Part shown: piece by piece, positions 11,095 through 22,821 of the stretch
Numbering within the stretch: position 1 is the stretch's first letter
Layout: the number at the start of each line of letters is the position of its first letter
Assembly: GCA_013146195.2 (NCBI GenBank)
Contig: CM028380.1
Location: forward strand, 83,981,142-84,045,141
Direction: 5' to 3'
Origin: Codonopsis lanceolata
Lineage: Eukaryota; Streptophyta; Magnoliopsida; Asterales; Campanulaceae
Length of the DNA stretch: 64,000 nt
Notes under the pieces: generated by a model
The model's database searches: none
Told to the model about the DNA's origin: nothing
The model's input: only the letters and a program-made list of their open reading frames with translations
Made by a program: the position numbers and the translations under genes

Positions 11095-14002
11095 TATTGG
11101 TTAGCTGTCTGCCAGGATAGGTTCCTTGGCCTAGGTTGGGGGTTGGTTTTGTGTGATTTGTTATATCTTAACGTCGAGAGTTATAGTATGTTAAGATGTT
11201 TGAAACTAGAATGAGCCTTAGCACTAGTAGAGGTGCCGGTGTTGATGAGTATAAGGTAGTATTTGTAATATCTATGATTGGGAATCCACCGGAGTATTGG
11301 TGGCAAATAATATGAGATTATGGTTCAATATTTGGTGATGATCACGGAGTTAGCTCATTAGAGTAGGGTACTTAGTACCGGATGAGACTAGGAAGTCTCC
11401 ATGAATTGTGAAAGAGTTAGGGATTAAGGATAAAATATTAAGGGAAATTTATTCTATCATCAGCTTACGGATTATCGAGGGGCTGTGGACTATATTTATG
11501 AGAAAATGATTAGATATTAAGGAATGCACCCGAGAGAGAACCTCGGGGAATGTCAAGGATGATGATGTGTTTAGAGGGAAGTTAGCACCTCATAAAGTTA
11601 TGTAGGCAAATCCGTAGACTAGTAAGCGGAGTGATGCTTTTACCTAAGGTCATAGATGAAGAGGTGATAAATTGTTGTATAAATTTGTTTGGGAAATGAA
11701 ACACTGAGCGTAGGTGTTAGAGCAATACAGGTTAAGTTTTTGCTTATGCTGGTGATCACATTAGAAATGATTGCCTTAAGTTGAGGATTTACGACTCTAG
11801 GAGTGCTAATAAGCGGTCTAGTAACTCTTAGTGAAATGGTTACAGACGACCTAGAGTTTGAGGTTGTGTGCGCGCGTGGCGGTTGGCCATTGCGAGGTTT
11901 TGAGACCTACCCGAGATATGAGGTAATTCCTTATACGGATATTATGGTTGTTATTACCGTTATTGTGAGTGCACGTTATATCGGTAGCTCATATGCATTC
12001 ATACATACATTGCATTGTGTGTTGAGATTTATTGATTTTTGCTTTCCCCGGTTTATTAATATGATTGAGGGGGATATCCCGGTTTGGGATTGGTTTATTG
12101 TTTTAGTTGAATCTTGATTTGTCAGTAGGCAATCAATCATGGTATAAAAATGTGATTTTAGTATGCCTACATATATGACTATGTTATGCATATATGAAGA
12201 ATGTATATGTGATAATGTTACTAGTGGTGATTACTAGTAGTGTGTTAAATGTGTATGCTCTATAGAGATATGTGTAATTATGTAAGTAAAATAATTATAC
12301 GTTATTGTGTGATTTTTATGCGAGTAGGGTACGCCCGAATCGCACGGGTGATAACTTGGTGGTTATGGGATGCGTTAAGATTATTACGGATCGGTATGTC
12401 GTTTTACTGCAACTAATAGAGTGTCGTTACCACGCGAGGGTATTTCGTGTGCGCTTGTTCGAAGACGAGATTTTTGGTTAAGTTAACGATAGATTTTACG
12501 GAGTTTTGATGATTGAGGATGCTAGAGCGAATATTACCTCTTTTCCTTGGATTCGTATGAAAATGTTGTTAGGCAAGTATAGTTGATATACAAACCTTGT
12601 AATTTGTTAGAATTACCATTGTATAGAAAATTAGCACGATGGAACTTTATGAGAATATATGATTGGATTAGTAATTACACATAACATAGTAATTGCTTGA
12701 TTGTGTCGTATGCATGGCTAAGAGTTATATGAACTACACGGATTATATGAGTTACATGAACTGTGTGAAACTACATGAAGTATATTTGTTGAAGTATGAT
12801 GATACTTGGGGATTATATGTCATATTTGTATGATATACGTGTATACATGTGGCATAGCTAATGATAGAGATTTTATCATTTGCTTGGTGATTAATTTATA
12901 AGTAAAAAATTTTACATGTTGTTTGTAGAGTATAAACATGACTAGTATTAACACATGTATTATATTTGTGATGAGAATTAACATATGAATTTTATGTGAG
13001 CATGCATGGTAGATGCACTCTGATAAGAGAAAATATATGGTTTACAAGAGTAAGGAATATTCCTAATGGATATAGTTGTATTTCGGTATAAACATGCTTA
13101 TGTGCATTGTTAGTAAGAATAACTTAGTCTATTGCATGATAGGATCATGATTATCATTGTTTAATGATTACGCTATGTTTAAACTGTTGCATGATTGTGT
13201 GAGACTGTAGGGAAGGATGCTTAAGATTTTCTCATAACCCTTCTCATCCTTGCAACGAAAGCTTTTGAAATCCAATTTAGCCGGTACCCTAAATTGGTGA
13301 TCAAAAGAGGTTCGTTGGTGGACTAGGATTGGTAGCGAGTAGGTTAGAAATTGACTAAACCTCTTACCAAAAGGAAAGGAAAAGAAATGAAATACATTTT
13401 TATTCGATGCTACCATGTACTCTTATGTGTCTTGTCCATGATTTGGAAATTGAGAATATGGCTGCATAATCATGAAGATTGGTTTACTTGTTTTGGGAGC
13501 GTGTTGTGGAACACCCTGCTTTAAAATTGTGAATTTGCTCTATCGGCATTCTTTACTATTTATGATTTGGAAATCCTTGCATTTAAATCTCATGTTGTGG
13601 CTCCGAAACAAATAGTTTCGGGAGATTTATGTTTATAATGTCTTGAATATGCTTTGGTGACGTATTTGGAATTTACATGGTTAATTAATTAGTAATGGAA
13701 TTTATGTGTGCTTTTGCGACTCATGTACGAGTCAAGTTATTTTCCAATCTTAAACGTTTGGTAATATGGTTATTGGAAATTTTTGAACTTGTGAATGTGA
13801 GATTTTTGGTAGTTTGACTTCCGACAACTTGGGCTGGTTATTGTGATAGTAGACTCGGAGATTGAGTCTGTGTTTATGGTTTTGAGCATCGAGTGTTCAC
13901 TCAGGATTGAGAGACACCGTAGTTGTGTCTGGGTATTTGATGTTGGGTGATGACCTAACGTTGGTTTGTTATATGGTTTAGAATTCGGGACAAATTCTTT
14001 TT
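11095..14002 (+). other. Non-coding internal domain of the LARD-like element
   Basis: No reverse transcriptase, integrase, protease or zinc-knuckle motif was seen in any frame. The longest frame (11803-12117) shows no domain. A decayed gag-like reading may begin near 11200, but it is too broken to support. Confidence 0.6.
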
Positions 14003-14015
14003 GAGGGGGAGTGGA
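14003..14015 (+). promoter_or_regulatory. Polypurine tract of the LARD-like element
   Basis: GAGGGGGAGTGGA directly precedes the second LTR start TGTAAGACC, the normal position of the plus-strand primer. Confidence 0.8.
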
Positions 14016-14657
14016 TGTAAGACCCCGATTCCCGGTTAGCTTGAATTGCGGGCAATGCTCGCATTTCCTTCCTTGGTTTATGACTTATTTGATTTCTGAG
14101 AGAGTCTAGATGTGTATGAGAGATCACATTAAGACCAAAACACTTTTAAGAGATGCCATTTAGTTGTTGACTTGTTAAAGTCACAAGTCGTAACTCGACG
14201 ATAGTCGAAATGCGACGCGATTGAGAGTTTACTCGGGTTTCGTGTTCCTGACCTCGATTAGGTCCTAGATCTTTACATGATGATTAAATAACATGTTTAG
14301 ATGTGTTAGAATCCTAGTTGGATGTATTCCTTAAGTCTCGTGAAGTTTCGACGCTCCGAGGATATCAACTCTCCTTATCGCGTAGTTTGAGATTGAGCCG
14401 GGTGATCGTCTCGCCTTTCGGGAGCTCATTTCTCCTATATGTTGTTAGTCATCTGAGGGGCATTCAGGCCTATTTAGTAGCCTTTTGAAGTGTTTATAAC
14501 CTTGGGTGGTTGCCCGTCGATTTGCAGTTTCATTCGGCGTTTTGTTACCGAGTTGTTGCGCCTTTCGCCGGTTTTGCACCAAGTTGCTTCGGGTGTTGTT
14601 TATGGGAGTTTAGACCTACTTTAAAAGTGTTTTAAGACTTGTGTGGTTTAGCCAAGT
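14016..14657 (+). repeat. Truncated 3' LTR of the LARD-like element
   Basis: Matches 6837-7477 with about ten substitutions, mostly transitions. The match stops at GCCAAGT, after which the sequence jumps to DNA matching 24268 onward. The flank there reads GACAAGTTAG, so the two sides share CAAGT at the break. About 3.6 kb of LTR and about 575 bp of flank are missing. Confidence 0.85.
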
Positions 14658-15654
14658 TAGAATCTTTATACAAGACAATAACTAAGCTTCCTAGAATGTT
14701 ACCTAGAAAAGAAATAAGAACTTGCATCTCAAGTTTAATAGGACACATCCAAAGGAGGAAAATAGGCGTGGCCTATTTACACTAAAAGTTTTTCCCTAAA
14801 TCTTTCCTTTAAATTTTCCCTTTGATTTCTTTGATATGTGATTGATAATCAATCGTGTTATAGATAAACAGTTAAAGGTTAGAAAATGTAACGTTACATG
14901 CGATTGACAATAAACGTGTAATGAAGCGAATATAATATTATGCATTGAAGTATGATAGAGATATTGGGGTAAAGAATATTATGTATTGCAGTGCATCAAA
15001 TTTCAATTACGATAATTCGATTTAGAATTGCAATGCATTACTATAAAATGAAGATGATAGTTACATTATTTGAAATCATGAATCGCAATTCAAAATCATG
15101 CGTCGTGATTCAATTTTGAATCGCGATGTATTGACTTTAAATTTCTATTAATTCATCGATTTAGAATCGAGATGCATCATTATGAAATAAAAATTGTAGT
15201 TACACAATTTAGAATCGTATTGCGTTGCACAAATCATGTATCGCAATGCACATAATCATAAATCAAAATAATACATCACGTTTCAAAATTTCGCATTGTG
15301 ATTAAATTTCATACATCCCGATGTATGAATTTCTGCGTTACGAGCACATATTCAGTTCATTAAGGATATAATCGTTCTTTCGTCCTAATTTTTTATTTTT
15401 TAGTTAAACAAAAATATAGAGAATTAAAGCAATTGAAAATAGCTACCTTTTCCCCCAACTTTTAAAAGTAAAGTAATCGGCTATTGGTTGGCTTTATTTT
15501 ACTAGTTGTAATTTTTTTAATATAGCATTTTAAAAAGTTAATTTTATAACTTGCCAACATAAACCAAATTTACTTATCAAATACTTCTTCCGACTTAAAA
15601 AAGGTCTAAATTAACAAGTCAAGCTTTTAAGGCCGTAGCTTCAACAGATTGTAC
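14658..15654. repeat. Segmental-duplication block (paralogue of 24268-25261)
   Basis: Nearly colinear with 24268-25261 throughout, including the CGCGATGCATC phrase cluster and the AAAGCAATTGAAAATAGCTA block. The right end jumps directly into a hAT-like element, whereas the second interval retains about 710 bp more. This copy therefore carries a deletion. Confidence 0.85.
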
Positions 15655-16496
15655 TTTTTTAAAACTACCCGCCTAGGCCCCACTTAGGCGCTAGACCCCT
15701 CTCTACCGTTGCGAGTTTTTTAGTCGCCACTTAATCGACCAAGTCGACGCCTACTTCAAATCTCACTGACCTTAATTTATTTTGTTAGCTTTGGTTTTGT
15801 GGCATGCGGTGACCGGAGAATGAAAGGGGGGCGAACTGGAGAAGGAATGAGAGTGGTAATGGTGAGGCAGAGAGGGAGGTAAAAACAAAAGGAGTTTGAT
15901 TTTGTGGATATTCGGTGGGATGAGAGAGGGGATAGATTAAAGGGTTAGATCTAGGAGGAAAGAGATTGAATGATGAAAAAATGAGGAGAGTCGGTCTGCC
16001 GGAGAGAGAGAGAGACAAGAAAAAAAGAAAGAAAGAAAAAATGGTTGCCGGGATCTGCCAGATAGATAGAAGAAAGAAGAGGAAAAAAAGATGAAGAAGA
16101 AGGGGGCTGTCTCGAGACTCAAAATTTAGAATGAGAAGGGATTAGGAATGCTATGTTAGACTGTGGGTTGCAGGGGCAGTATGTAGGTGGAGTAATAATT
16201 TTTTTTGTTTTTAGTTTTAAACTTGGCTGATTTATTGCTTTGGGGTTGTTGAGAATTGGGATAAATAGTAGATTTGTATATTTTTGTTCAATTTACAAAT
16301 ATAAACAAGTGTTTGATAAACTGACAAACATAAAAAAAAAAAAATTTGTAGCCAATGTGTTTGATCGTTGATGTAAATTATCAAAAAAATGGTAATTATG
16401 CCTTAATTCTAGGCCCCGCCTAGGCCCCGATTACGCCCCGACTAGCCCCTTAGGCAATAGGCGCTAGTGTGCCGCCTAACGATTTTTAGAACCTTG
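15655..16496 (-). mobile_element. hAT-like non-autonomous element, copy R2 (left end deleted)
   Basis: Same family and orientation as 25971-32527, ending CGATTTTTAGAACCTTG and followed by CTCGCACA. That 8-mer is the target duplication of the intact paralogue, so both derive from one insertion. The left terminus (CAGTGTTC) is missing. This copy lacks the LINE and keeps the empty site near 16190-16205 (GGAGTAATAATTTTTTTTG). Confidence 0.75.
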
Positions 16497-17486
16497 CTCG
16501 CACACATGTAAATATAAGAGTAAATCACAACCGTTAATTTTTTTAAAGATAATTTAAAATCAACCTCTAAATAGCTTTAATCAATTACACATGTGTGAGA
16601 ATGAACTATATTATAATATAGACTAGATTTTGTGTCCGTGCCTATGGCACGGAAACATTATGTGACTTGATTAATCATCTATGGAGTAGATAATTTGCGA
16701 ATGAATTAATATTTATTTGAAATTTTGTAGGGGTCGGATAAATATACACTACACAACGAAAATGAGATAAAACTCAAATACTTTACAAAATGAAACATTT
16801 TACTTGGGCATTTATTTCGTAAGAAAACCATGAATCAAATATTTAATTGTAATTATAAAAAAAATGACATGTAAAAAGAACATTTTAGGTTTCTCAATAA
16901 CGACAACTTAGTATTTTTCTAAAGACTCTTGCTTTACACCAATGATTAGTTTAGAAACGCGATATGCAATAACTTTGTCTATTATTTCCATCTACACGTG
17001 AGATAAAGAAAATTCAGACACATTTGGGATAGAGATTTTAAAAAATTTAGTATTCAAAAGCAGTATATAATTTTCACAAAAAACATGGACTTATAAAACT
17101 GAACCAACAAATACCAAATATTCAGAATACCTATAAAAGAAATACTAACATCAATAGTAAGAAAAAAAGAAATAAAATAGAATCCATGTAAGGGAGTTCA
17201 CAAATAGCAAAATAACATAAATATCCCAAGTTTTTTTTTGGCAAATAGCAACATAATATCCAACATGTATACTTTGAACATATATTTTTTTCTTAGTGTA
17301 AAACAAAGAAAACATAGCAGCAAGTCAACTCCATTTGCAATTAATACTAAAAATTCACTCAAAAATAGTAATGACACACTTTTGGGGCCGGTTATAAAAA
17401 AATAATTAAGCCTACAGTAACAATTTGTAAGATGATTTCTTTAATTTCTTTGATATTGTGAGTTTCAAAAATGTCATATACAAAGA
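16497..17486. repeat. Segmental-duplication block (paralogue of 32528-33514)
   Basis: About 1 kb colinear with 32528-33514, differing by scattered substitutions and short indels. No coding frame is supported. At the right end this copy jumps from AAAAATGTCATA to TACAAAGAAGGAACTG, skipping about 2.65 kb present in the second interval (33515-36165). Confidence 0.85.
16623..16652 (-). mobile_element. Helitron-like 3' terminus (minus strand)
   Basis: On the minus strand a perfect hairpin, CCGTGCCATAGGCACGG (7-bp stem, 3-base loop), is followed by ACACAAAATCTAG and then T. The arrangement matches Helitron 3' ends. Related copies are at 25573, 32655 and 45739. The 5' end of this element was not found. 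Confidence 0.55.
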
Positions 17487-18300
17487 AGGAACTGAAAAAT
17501 AATTTATCAAAACAATTTAAATAAACAATTTATGTAAGTAACTAGCTGACACTTAAGTAGATCAAGACTTCTTAAGTCTTAGCTTAGTTTGTAAGAGCTG
17601 ATGAAATGACTGACAGCGAAATTGAAGTGGTTCATAGTAAAACAGCTACGTCCACTACTAAGTTGGTCAAACTTGAATTTTTGAAATGCACTAATTTTCT
17701 TAAAAATCTAAGTGATTTCAAATGGTTCAGTGTACAACAAAAGACCGGTGTTTATGAAGTATGATTGAATAACAATCAAACTTGTGAGACAAACTAACTG
17801 ATTTCTAAAGAATATGAAGTAAATCACTCAGTGTTTGTCCAAACTATAACTAGAAAGAAATTGACAGAGAAGAATATCTAGCTAAGTTTTCAAGAAGACT
17901 AAGACACAGAGAGAATTTCTTTGAAAGTAGAATGCTTCAGACTTCTATATGTCTTAAAATGATTCCTGAGGGTATTTATGCATGATCTTGAAGTGAAGCC
18001 CATTAGGAACACATTTGAATTTGAAATGTGTTAAGCAAAACATACGTATCTTCTCACAAGATCACAGGTATCCTGTTAGCGAGATGACGTACATGATATT
18101 TATCAAAGTACAAAATAGGAAAGTGTCAGTACTAGAGAATGTTCAAGTAAATGAGGTAAAGAAGTTGACACTTTAAAACTGTGGTCAGCTGCTTCAATGT
18201 GACTGACAAATATTTTTGCTAAAAGCTAACCAATAATAACATAACAATTTTTAAGTTCTTGGCTGACAAAAAGTAGAATGATTTTAAGCAAATTTAATTT
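17487..18300. repeat. GTCAGCTG-rich dispersed repeat, paralogue of 36166-41090
   Basis: Colinear with 36166-36383 plus 40467-41090, without the Helitron. The empty site is CACTAATTTTCTT at about 17688-17700. CAGCTG- and CTGACA-type words recur. No coding domain was seen. Confidence 0.7.
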
Positions 18301-19140
18301 AAGGCAAGATTCAACATAAGGTAATTAAATTCAATTACAAAGAAGAATTCAACGTACAGATTGAAACGCATACAAAGAAGAATTCAAATTACAGAAAGAC
18401 GTTGACAAATTGATTAGTCAAGAACATTTATCAAAACAAATACTCCTACTAAGATTTTAAAAAATCGAAAAACCTCATGCAGTAGAAAAAAAGAATGTGA
18501 CATGCCTAAACTTCATAATTAGTAGCTAAGCATTTCACAACAAAGCATGAAAAAGAGCTTACGAAATGTACCATTGCTCCAAAATGAGTGTTGTCAATTA
18601 CAAAGAAGAATTTATAAACTCACAAATTCCGACGAAGAGGGATTACATGGGAGATGGTGGCTTACAGCGGAAACAGTTCAATAATGGGATAGAAAAATGG
18701 AAGAAGATCAATCAAGGAAGTTGTTGTGCCAAAAAAAGAATTCAATCACAGATTTAAACTTAAATTAATCCACCTAAAGAAAGCTTAAAGAAAGGAAAAT
18801 TAGGACACTGAAAAATGACTCAAACAAGCTAATTCAATTACAAAGAAGAATTTATATACTCACAGATTTCGGTGGAAAGGGCTTATGGGGCGGCGGTGAC
18901 GGAGAAATGGAAGAAGAAGAAGAAGAACAACAATCATCATTATGACAAAAAAATGGAAGAAGATCAACTCAAGCAAGCTGATTAAATTCAATTACAAAGA
19001 AGAACTCAACGTACAGATTGAAATACATACAAAGAAGAATTCAAAGTATAGAAAGACGTTGACAAATTGATTAGTCAAGAACATATATCTAGACAAATAC
19101 TCCTAATAAGATTTTAAAAAATCGAAAACTTCCTGCAGCA
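18301..19140. repeat. Tandemly repeated leader-like modules (TCAATTACAAAGAAGAA family)
   Basis: The word TTCAATTACAAAGAAGAA recurs about every 60-300 bases, alternating with GGCGGC..CGGAGAAATGG and AATGGAAGAAGATCAACTCA. The same modules occur at 34880-35940 and 41090-41860 in different copy number. On the minus strand they read like repeated GC-rich leaders ending at GTGAGT or GTAATT donor-like sites, but no gene follows. Confidence 0.5.
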
Positions 19141-20672
19141 GAAAATAAAATTCATGTCCTATCATGCAATCATGTATTCCAAATATCTTTACTATCTATA
19201 TTGATTAGTCATGAACATTTATCTAGACAAATACTCCTAATAAGGTTAAAAACCTTCAAAAACTTATCATAATCAAAAGCATAGGTGGAGAGGAAACCTT
19301 AAAGATTAGTGAGGTTAATGAAGGGGAGAAACACACTAGATACAAATTTTTCCTCTACATGGAAACCAAAAGCATATTTGTGAAACAATGTCCCTGTGCC
19401 CCTAAGAAACCCTTCTGTCATTGTGCCCCCATAGTAATTAGTAAATAGATTAAAAAAAAGTCTCAACAAAAAAAATGATAGGGCCTATGATACATTTTGC
19501 TTTCCGGGTTGCCAATTTGGCAGCTTTAGCTCCTTCTTTCTGGATATATAACTCTCTAAATAATCATACCACCACTCTTCTGGTGCGCTAACACAACACT
19601 CGTTCGGAAGAAATAGAAGAGAGAGAAAGGGTAGAATGAGAGAGCAAAATCAAAAAATAAATTAAAATATACCTAAATAAAAATCGAAAAATAAATTAAA
19701 CTGTCCCTCAATCTTGAAGAGGTCACATGTTGAGAAAAACGAAAGAAATGAAAGAGAGATAAATGGCAGATTGAGGGACGCAAAATAAATTAAACTATAC
19801 CTAAACCAAAATCGAAAAATAAACTAAATTGTACCTCAATCTTGAAGAAGTCGCATGCTGAGAACAACGGAAGACGGAGGTAGCCTGAAGGTGTTGGTAA
19901 GGGTCAGAGAGAGAGAAGTAGGAAGGGCTTAACAGAGGAAGGAAGAAAGCACACAATGAACATTTTTTGGATTTAATGGGTCATCAAAGTCTTCAAAGGG
20001 TGAGAAGAAAGGTTAGGGTTTACGTGATGGGAAGGGAGGGGAGGGGAGGGAAGGGAAGGGAGGGAATGAATGGAGGAGAGAGCCGTTAGGTGGGTGTTGA
20101 TGACGGAAAGGAAGGAGTTGGAGGCGAGGAGTTAGAGTACCGGGCATAAACCGCCTTCACACATGTGAAATCTAGAAGAAATTAGGACCATAGGATCTTT
20201 GTAAAAGAATCAATCTCAGCTCCTGAATAACTTTTGTCAATTGCGAGCTTGCAAGAGCGATTTGCATCGTATTATAGATATTGTATATTAGATATTTAAA
20301 ATACAATGTCAATAATAATTATGATTTTAAAAAATTAAGTATAAAACAATATTCATAAGAGTAATTGTAGTAATCTTTTTAATATAAGACTCATTGTTCT
20401 TAGTCGGTCTTCTAAAAAAGCGAAAACTTTAATATTTTAAAGCAAAACTTTAAAAGATAAATAACATCAACCAAAGATGTTTATGACTAATAAAAAAAAA
20501 AAAAAACTCTCTTCATCTCTAAATTATTGTTTTTTTATCTTAAAAAAATAGTTTGTTTGTAAAGTTTTCTTTTAAGAGACATTTTACATTTTTATCCTTT
20601 TTTTATTACTTTCATAATTGTTTCAAATACACATGAGTTAAAAAAATACATATTAAATAAATATTAACAATT
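19141..20672. repeat. Segmental-duplication block upstream of gene B (paralogue of 41870-43417)
   Basis: Colinear with 41870-43417. It contains two copies of a CCTCAATCTTGAAGA(G/A)GTC phrase (about 19700 and 19835) and a G-run tract. On the minus strand, 20150-19840 looks like a pyrimidine-rich leader followed by ATG and an early stop, so no protein is called. The right edge is the unoccupied insertion site of the CACTA element at 43418. Confidence 0.75.
20029..20064 (+). other. G-run tract with G-quadruplex potential
   Basis: Eight runs of three or four G separated by one or two A occur within 36 bases. The paralogous tract at 42794-42811 has only four runs. It lies about 850 bp upstream of gene B. 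Confidence 0.6.
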
Positions 20673-20832
20673 GAGTTAATTTATTTTATTTAATTCGTTA
20701 ATTAGATCAAACAAGACAATAATTTAAAGAAAGTGGGAGTAGAATGAATATTATTCACCAAATTAGAAGCTCTGATTGACAGGCACCACTGATGACCCAT
20801 CCTCTCTCCCTTTCTCACTCTGTAAATCTTTC

Positions 20833-20840
20833 TATAAATA
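20833..20840 (+). promoter_or_regulatory. TATA box of gene B
   Basis: TATAAATA lies 71 bases before the start codon. The surrounding sequence TCTTTC..AGAGAAA is conserved upstream of genes C and D. Confidence 0.75.
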
Positions 20841-20910
20841 GAGAAAAAAAACTACCTAGCTTCTCAGTCTTTCCATAAATTAAAAGAGCACATAGTGTTT
20901 AGGGAGAGAG

Positions 20911-21748
20911 ATGGGTCCTAAGACAATTATTTTGTTTGGCCTTTCTTTTGCCATTTTTCTTCTGATTTGCTCAGAGGTGGCTGCTAGAGATTTGGCTGAA
21001 CAAACCTCCATCGTTTCTAATGATAGAAGTGAGTTTTTGTTCTTTAATTTTTTCGTCATTATTTTAGTTTACGTAAATACTTGTGTATACTTGTCTTTTG
21101 TAAAACGGATCATCCTTACTTTACTTATCGTGTGTTGGTGCATTGAGTTATGAGATAATGGAGTTTTGTCTTATGAATTAAGATTCGTAAAACATGAGAC
21201 ATATTCTTTAGTTTATTTTACTGTTTTTTTTTTAAAAGATTTGAGTGGACATAGATGTTACACCAACCATTATTATTATCATTAATATATTGAAAGGCTA
21301 CAATCAATTTACATCGTGTACTTAGAATTACCAATCAGCTAGAACAACGACGAGCATTACCAATCAGCTAGAGTAATGGTGCCTCTGGTAAGACTTGAGT
21401 AATAGTACCTCCGGTGAGGTTGAACACTTGATCTTTCTGTTAATTATAAATGAGTAGTACCAGTTGAGTTAGAAAACGTTGTGGTTTAACTTTTCTATTG
21501 TATCGATATAAACTTGCCGACGACATGGATATATATTATCATTTTGTTTTCAGAACAATTTAAGTTTTTCATATAACTAAATATTAACTTGTACTGTTTC
21601 TGCAGCTGAGTCGGTCAAAGAAACAAATGGTGTGGGTAAGGTCAAGTATGATGCATGCGCTAATGAACTCTGCCACTTCGGTTGCTGCGGCCCCGACCAT
21701 TGCTGCCGGGATGCTGATGAGCAAGCTCAAGTCAACCGTGAAAACTGA
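20911..21748 (+). CDS. Peptide gene B: secreted Cys-rich class II GRP-like peptide, complete, two exons
   Basis: Exon 1 is 20911-21028 and exon 2 is 21606-21748, joined in phase 1 through a GTGAGT donor (21029) and a TTTCTGCAG acceptor. The product has 86 residues. Residues 1-25 form a hydrophobic signal peptide (ILFGLSFAIFLLICSEVAA), with likely cleavage before RDLAEQ. A spacer SVKETNGVGKVKYDA follows, then six cysteines in the pattern C-x4-C-x3-CC-x4-CC. The signal peptide and cysteine core resemble class II glycine-rich proteins of the GRP3 type, which in Arabidopsis bind wall-associated kinases. Here the glycine-rich middle is essentially absent. The 577-bp intron carries remains of a MITE. 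The secreted location is well supported; the molecular role is inferred. Hevein-like or other six-Cys peptides are less likely because the paired CC..CC spacing differs. Confidence 0.85.
21082..21196. mobile_element. Decayed TAAGAC-type MITE in intron of gene B
   Basis: Matches the better-preserved copies at 57612-57742 (intron of gene C) and 53821-53949. Shared core words include GTAAAACGGATC, TGTGTTGGTG and CTTATGAATTAAGAT. Both terminal inverted repeats have partly been lost here. Confidence 0.55.
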
Positions 21749-22146
21749 CGCATGAAATATATACAATAATAATAATAATAAAATAAGGGGCAATTGGGTA
21801 TATGCATGGCTCTAATGGCTTGTTTGTAGGTCGGTTGTGGGAAATAAGAATCAATGCTTCAATGTTTGTAATATGATACATTAATGTTTTTCACGTGATA
21901 TATTAATCTAATATTGATACATCAATTTTTGTAACGTGATACATTAATTTGATATTTTTACATTATTTGTAAAATATCAAGAATAGTGCACGGCAATCAT
22001 TCTATATTTTAAACAACAAAATGGTTACCTTCTTGACAAACGTAAAGATAAAGAATGATAAATTTATTTACGAATCAACAAGAGCTTCATAACACTTTAA
22101 GAATGATAAATATTTTTAACTTTGTATATTTTTCCTTCTTTGTATT
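21749..22146. other. 3' flank of gene B and segmental-duplication block
   Basis: Holds the 3' UTR region shared with gene A (GGGGCAATTGGGTATA) and, from 21960, the block paralogous to 4111-4263. No coding content. The 22139-22146 octamer TTTGTATT is the left half of the target duplication of the next element. Confidence 0.6.
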
Positions 22147-22821
22147 CAAGGTTCTAAAAATCGTTAGGCGGCACACTAGCGCCTAGCGCCTAGGGGGCTT
22201 CAAATCATCTATCACACTCTCTGTCACATCCTCTATCCCATTGAATCTGCATGTTTTTATAAAAGAAGGCGACTAAAATAACAAGGAACGTGTACGGTCG
22301 AGATTCAATGGGACATGGAATGTGACAGAGAGTGTGATAGACGATTTGAAGTCCGCCTAGGGGACTAGTTGGGGCGTAATCGGGGCCTAAAATTAAGGCA
22401 TAATTATCACTTTTTGATAATTTACATCAAAGATCAAACACATTGACTACAAATTTAATTTTTTTATGTTTGTCATTTTATCAAACGCTTATCTATATTT
22501 GTAAAATGAACAAAAATATACAAACCTATCATTAATCACAATTCTTAACAACCTCAAAACAATAATTCAGCCAAGTTTAAAACTAAAAACAAAAAAGATA
22601 TTACCATGATTCGCCCCCCATTGCCTCCCTCTTTGCCTCAACATTACCACTCCCCATTCCTTCTCCGCTTACCGCATGCCACAAAATCAAAGCTACAAAA
22701 ATAAATTAAGGTCGGCGATGTTTGGCATAGGCGCCGGCTTGGTCGATTAGGTGGCGACTAAGAAAGTCGCAGCGGTAGAGAGGGGCCTAGGCGGAGCTAG
22801 GCGGGGAGTTTTAGAACACTG
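22147..22821 (+). mobile_element. hAT-like non-autonomous element, copy R3, with 8-bp target duplication
   Basis: Begins CAAGGTTCTAAAAATCG and ends GAGTTTTAGAACACTG, with CA..TG termini. Flanks are TTTGTATT on the left and TCTGTATT on the right, seven of eight positions alike, as for hAT insertions. TAGGCG-type subterminal repeats are present at both ends. No transposase is present. A 158-bp MITE is nested at 22197-22354. Confidence 0.7.
22197..22354. mobile_element. Nested MITE with about 50-bp inverted repeats and 9-bp target duplication (Mutator-like)
   Basis: Long, nearly perfect inverted arms start GCTTCAAATC..TATCACACTCTC and end GAGTGTGATAGACGATTTGAAGTCC. The 9-mer GCCTAGGGG flanks both sides exactly (22188-22196 and 22355-22363). 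A 9-bp duplication with long arms suits a Mutator-like MITE; an 8-bp hAT reading is possible because the terminal G is ambiguous. It is absent from copies R1, R2 and R4, so it is a later insertion. Confidence 0.75.

Larger units (their letters stand above)
6837..14657 (+). mobile_element. LARD-like non-autonomous Ty3/gypsy retroelement with giant LTR, 3' truncated
   Basis: A 5' LTR (6837-11080, TG..CA) is followed two bases later by an iMet-type primer binding site, a 2.9-kb internal region without recognisable gag-pol, a purine-rich tract, and a second copy of the LTR start (14016-14657). LTR length of about 4.2 kb, with a non-coding interior of about 2.9 kb, is the layout of large retrotransposon derivatives (LARDs). 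The 3' LTR is cut after 642 bases at a CAAGT microhomology with flanking DNA. By eye, about 10 differences separate the LTR copies over 642 bases, so the insertion is young. The corresponding site in the second interval (about 23692) is empty. Confidence 0.85.

Noticed and set aside
7892..12117. Small open frames in the LARD LTR and interior (7892-8125, 9188-9409, 10774-11214, 11803-12117)
   Set aside because: They lie in LTR or internal non-coding DNA, overlap each other in several frames and show no domain.
15785..16122. Minus-strand Ser/Phe-rich frames in the hAT-like element R2
   Set aside because: Purine-rich plus-strand DNA creates them. The paralogue R4 has the same DNA with indels that change the frame, and no domain is present.
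20911..21153. 80-residue single-exon reading of gene B
   Set aside because: It runs through the GTGAGT donor into the intron. Splicing to 21606 gives the conserved six-cysteine product shared with genes A and D.
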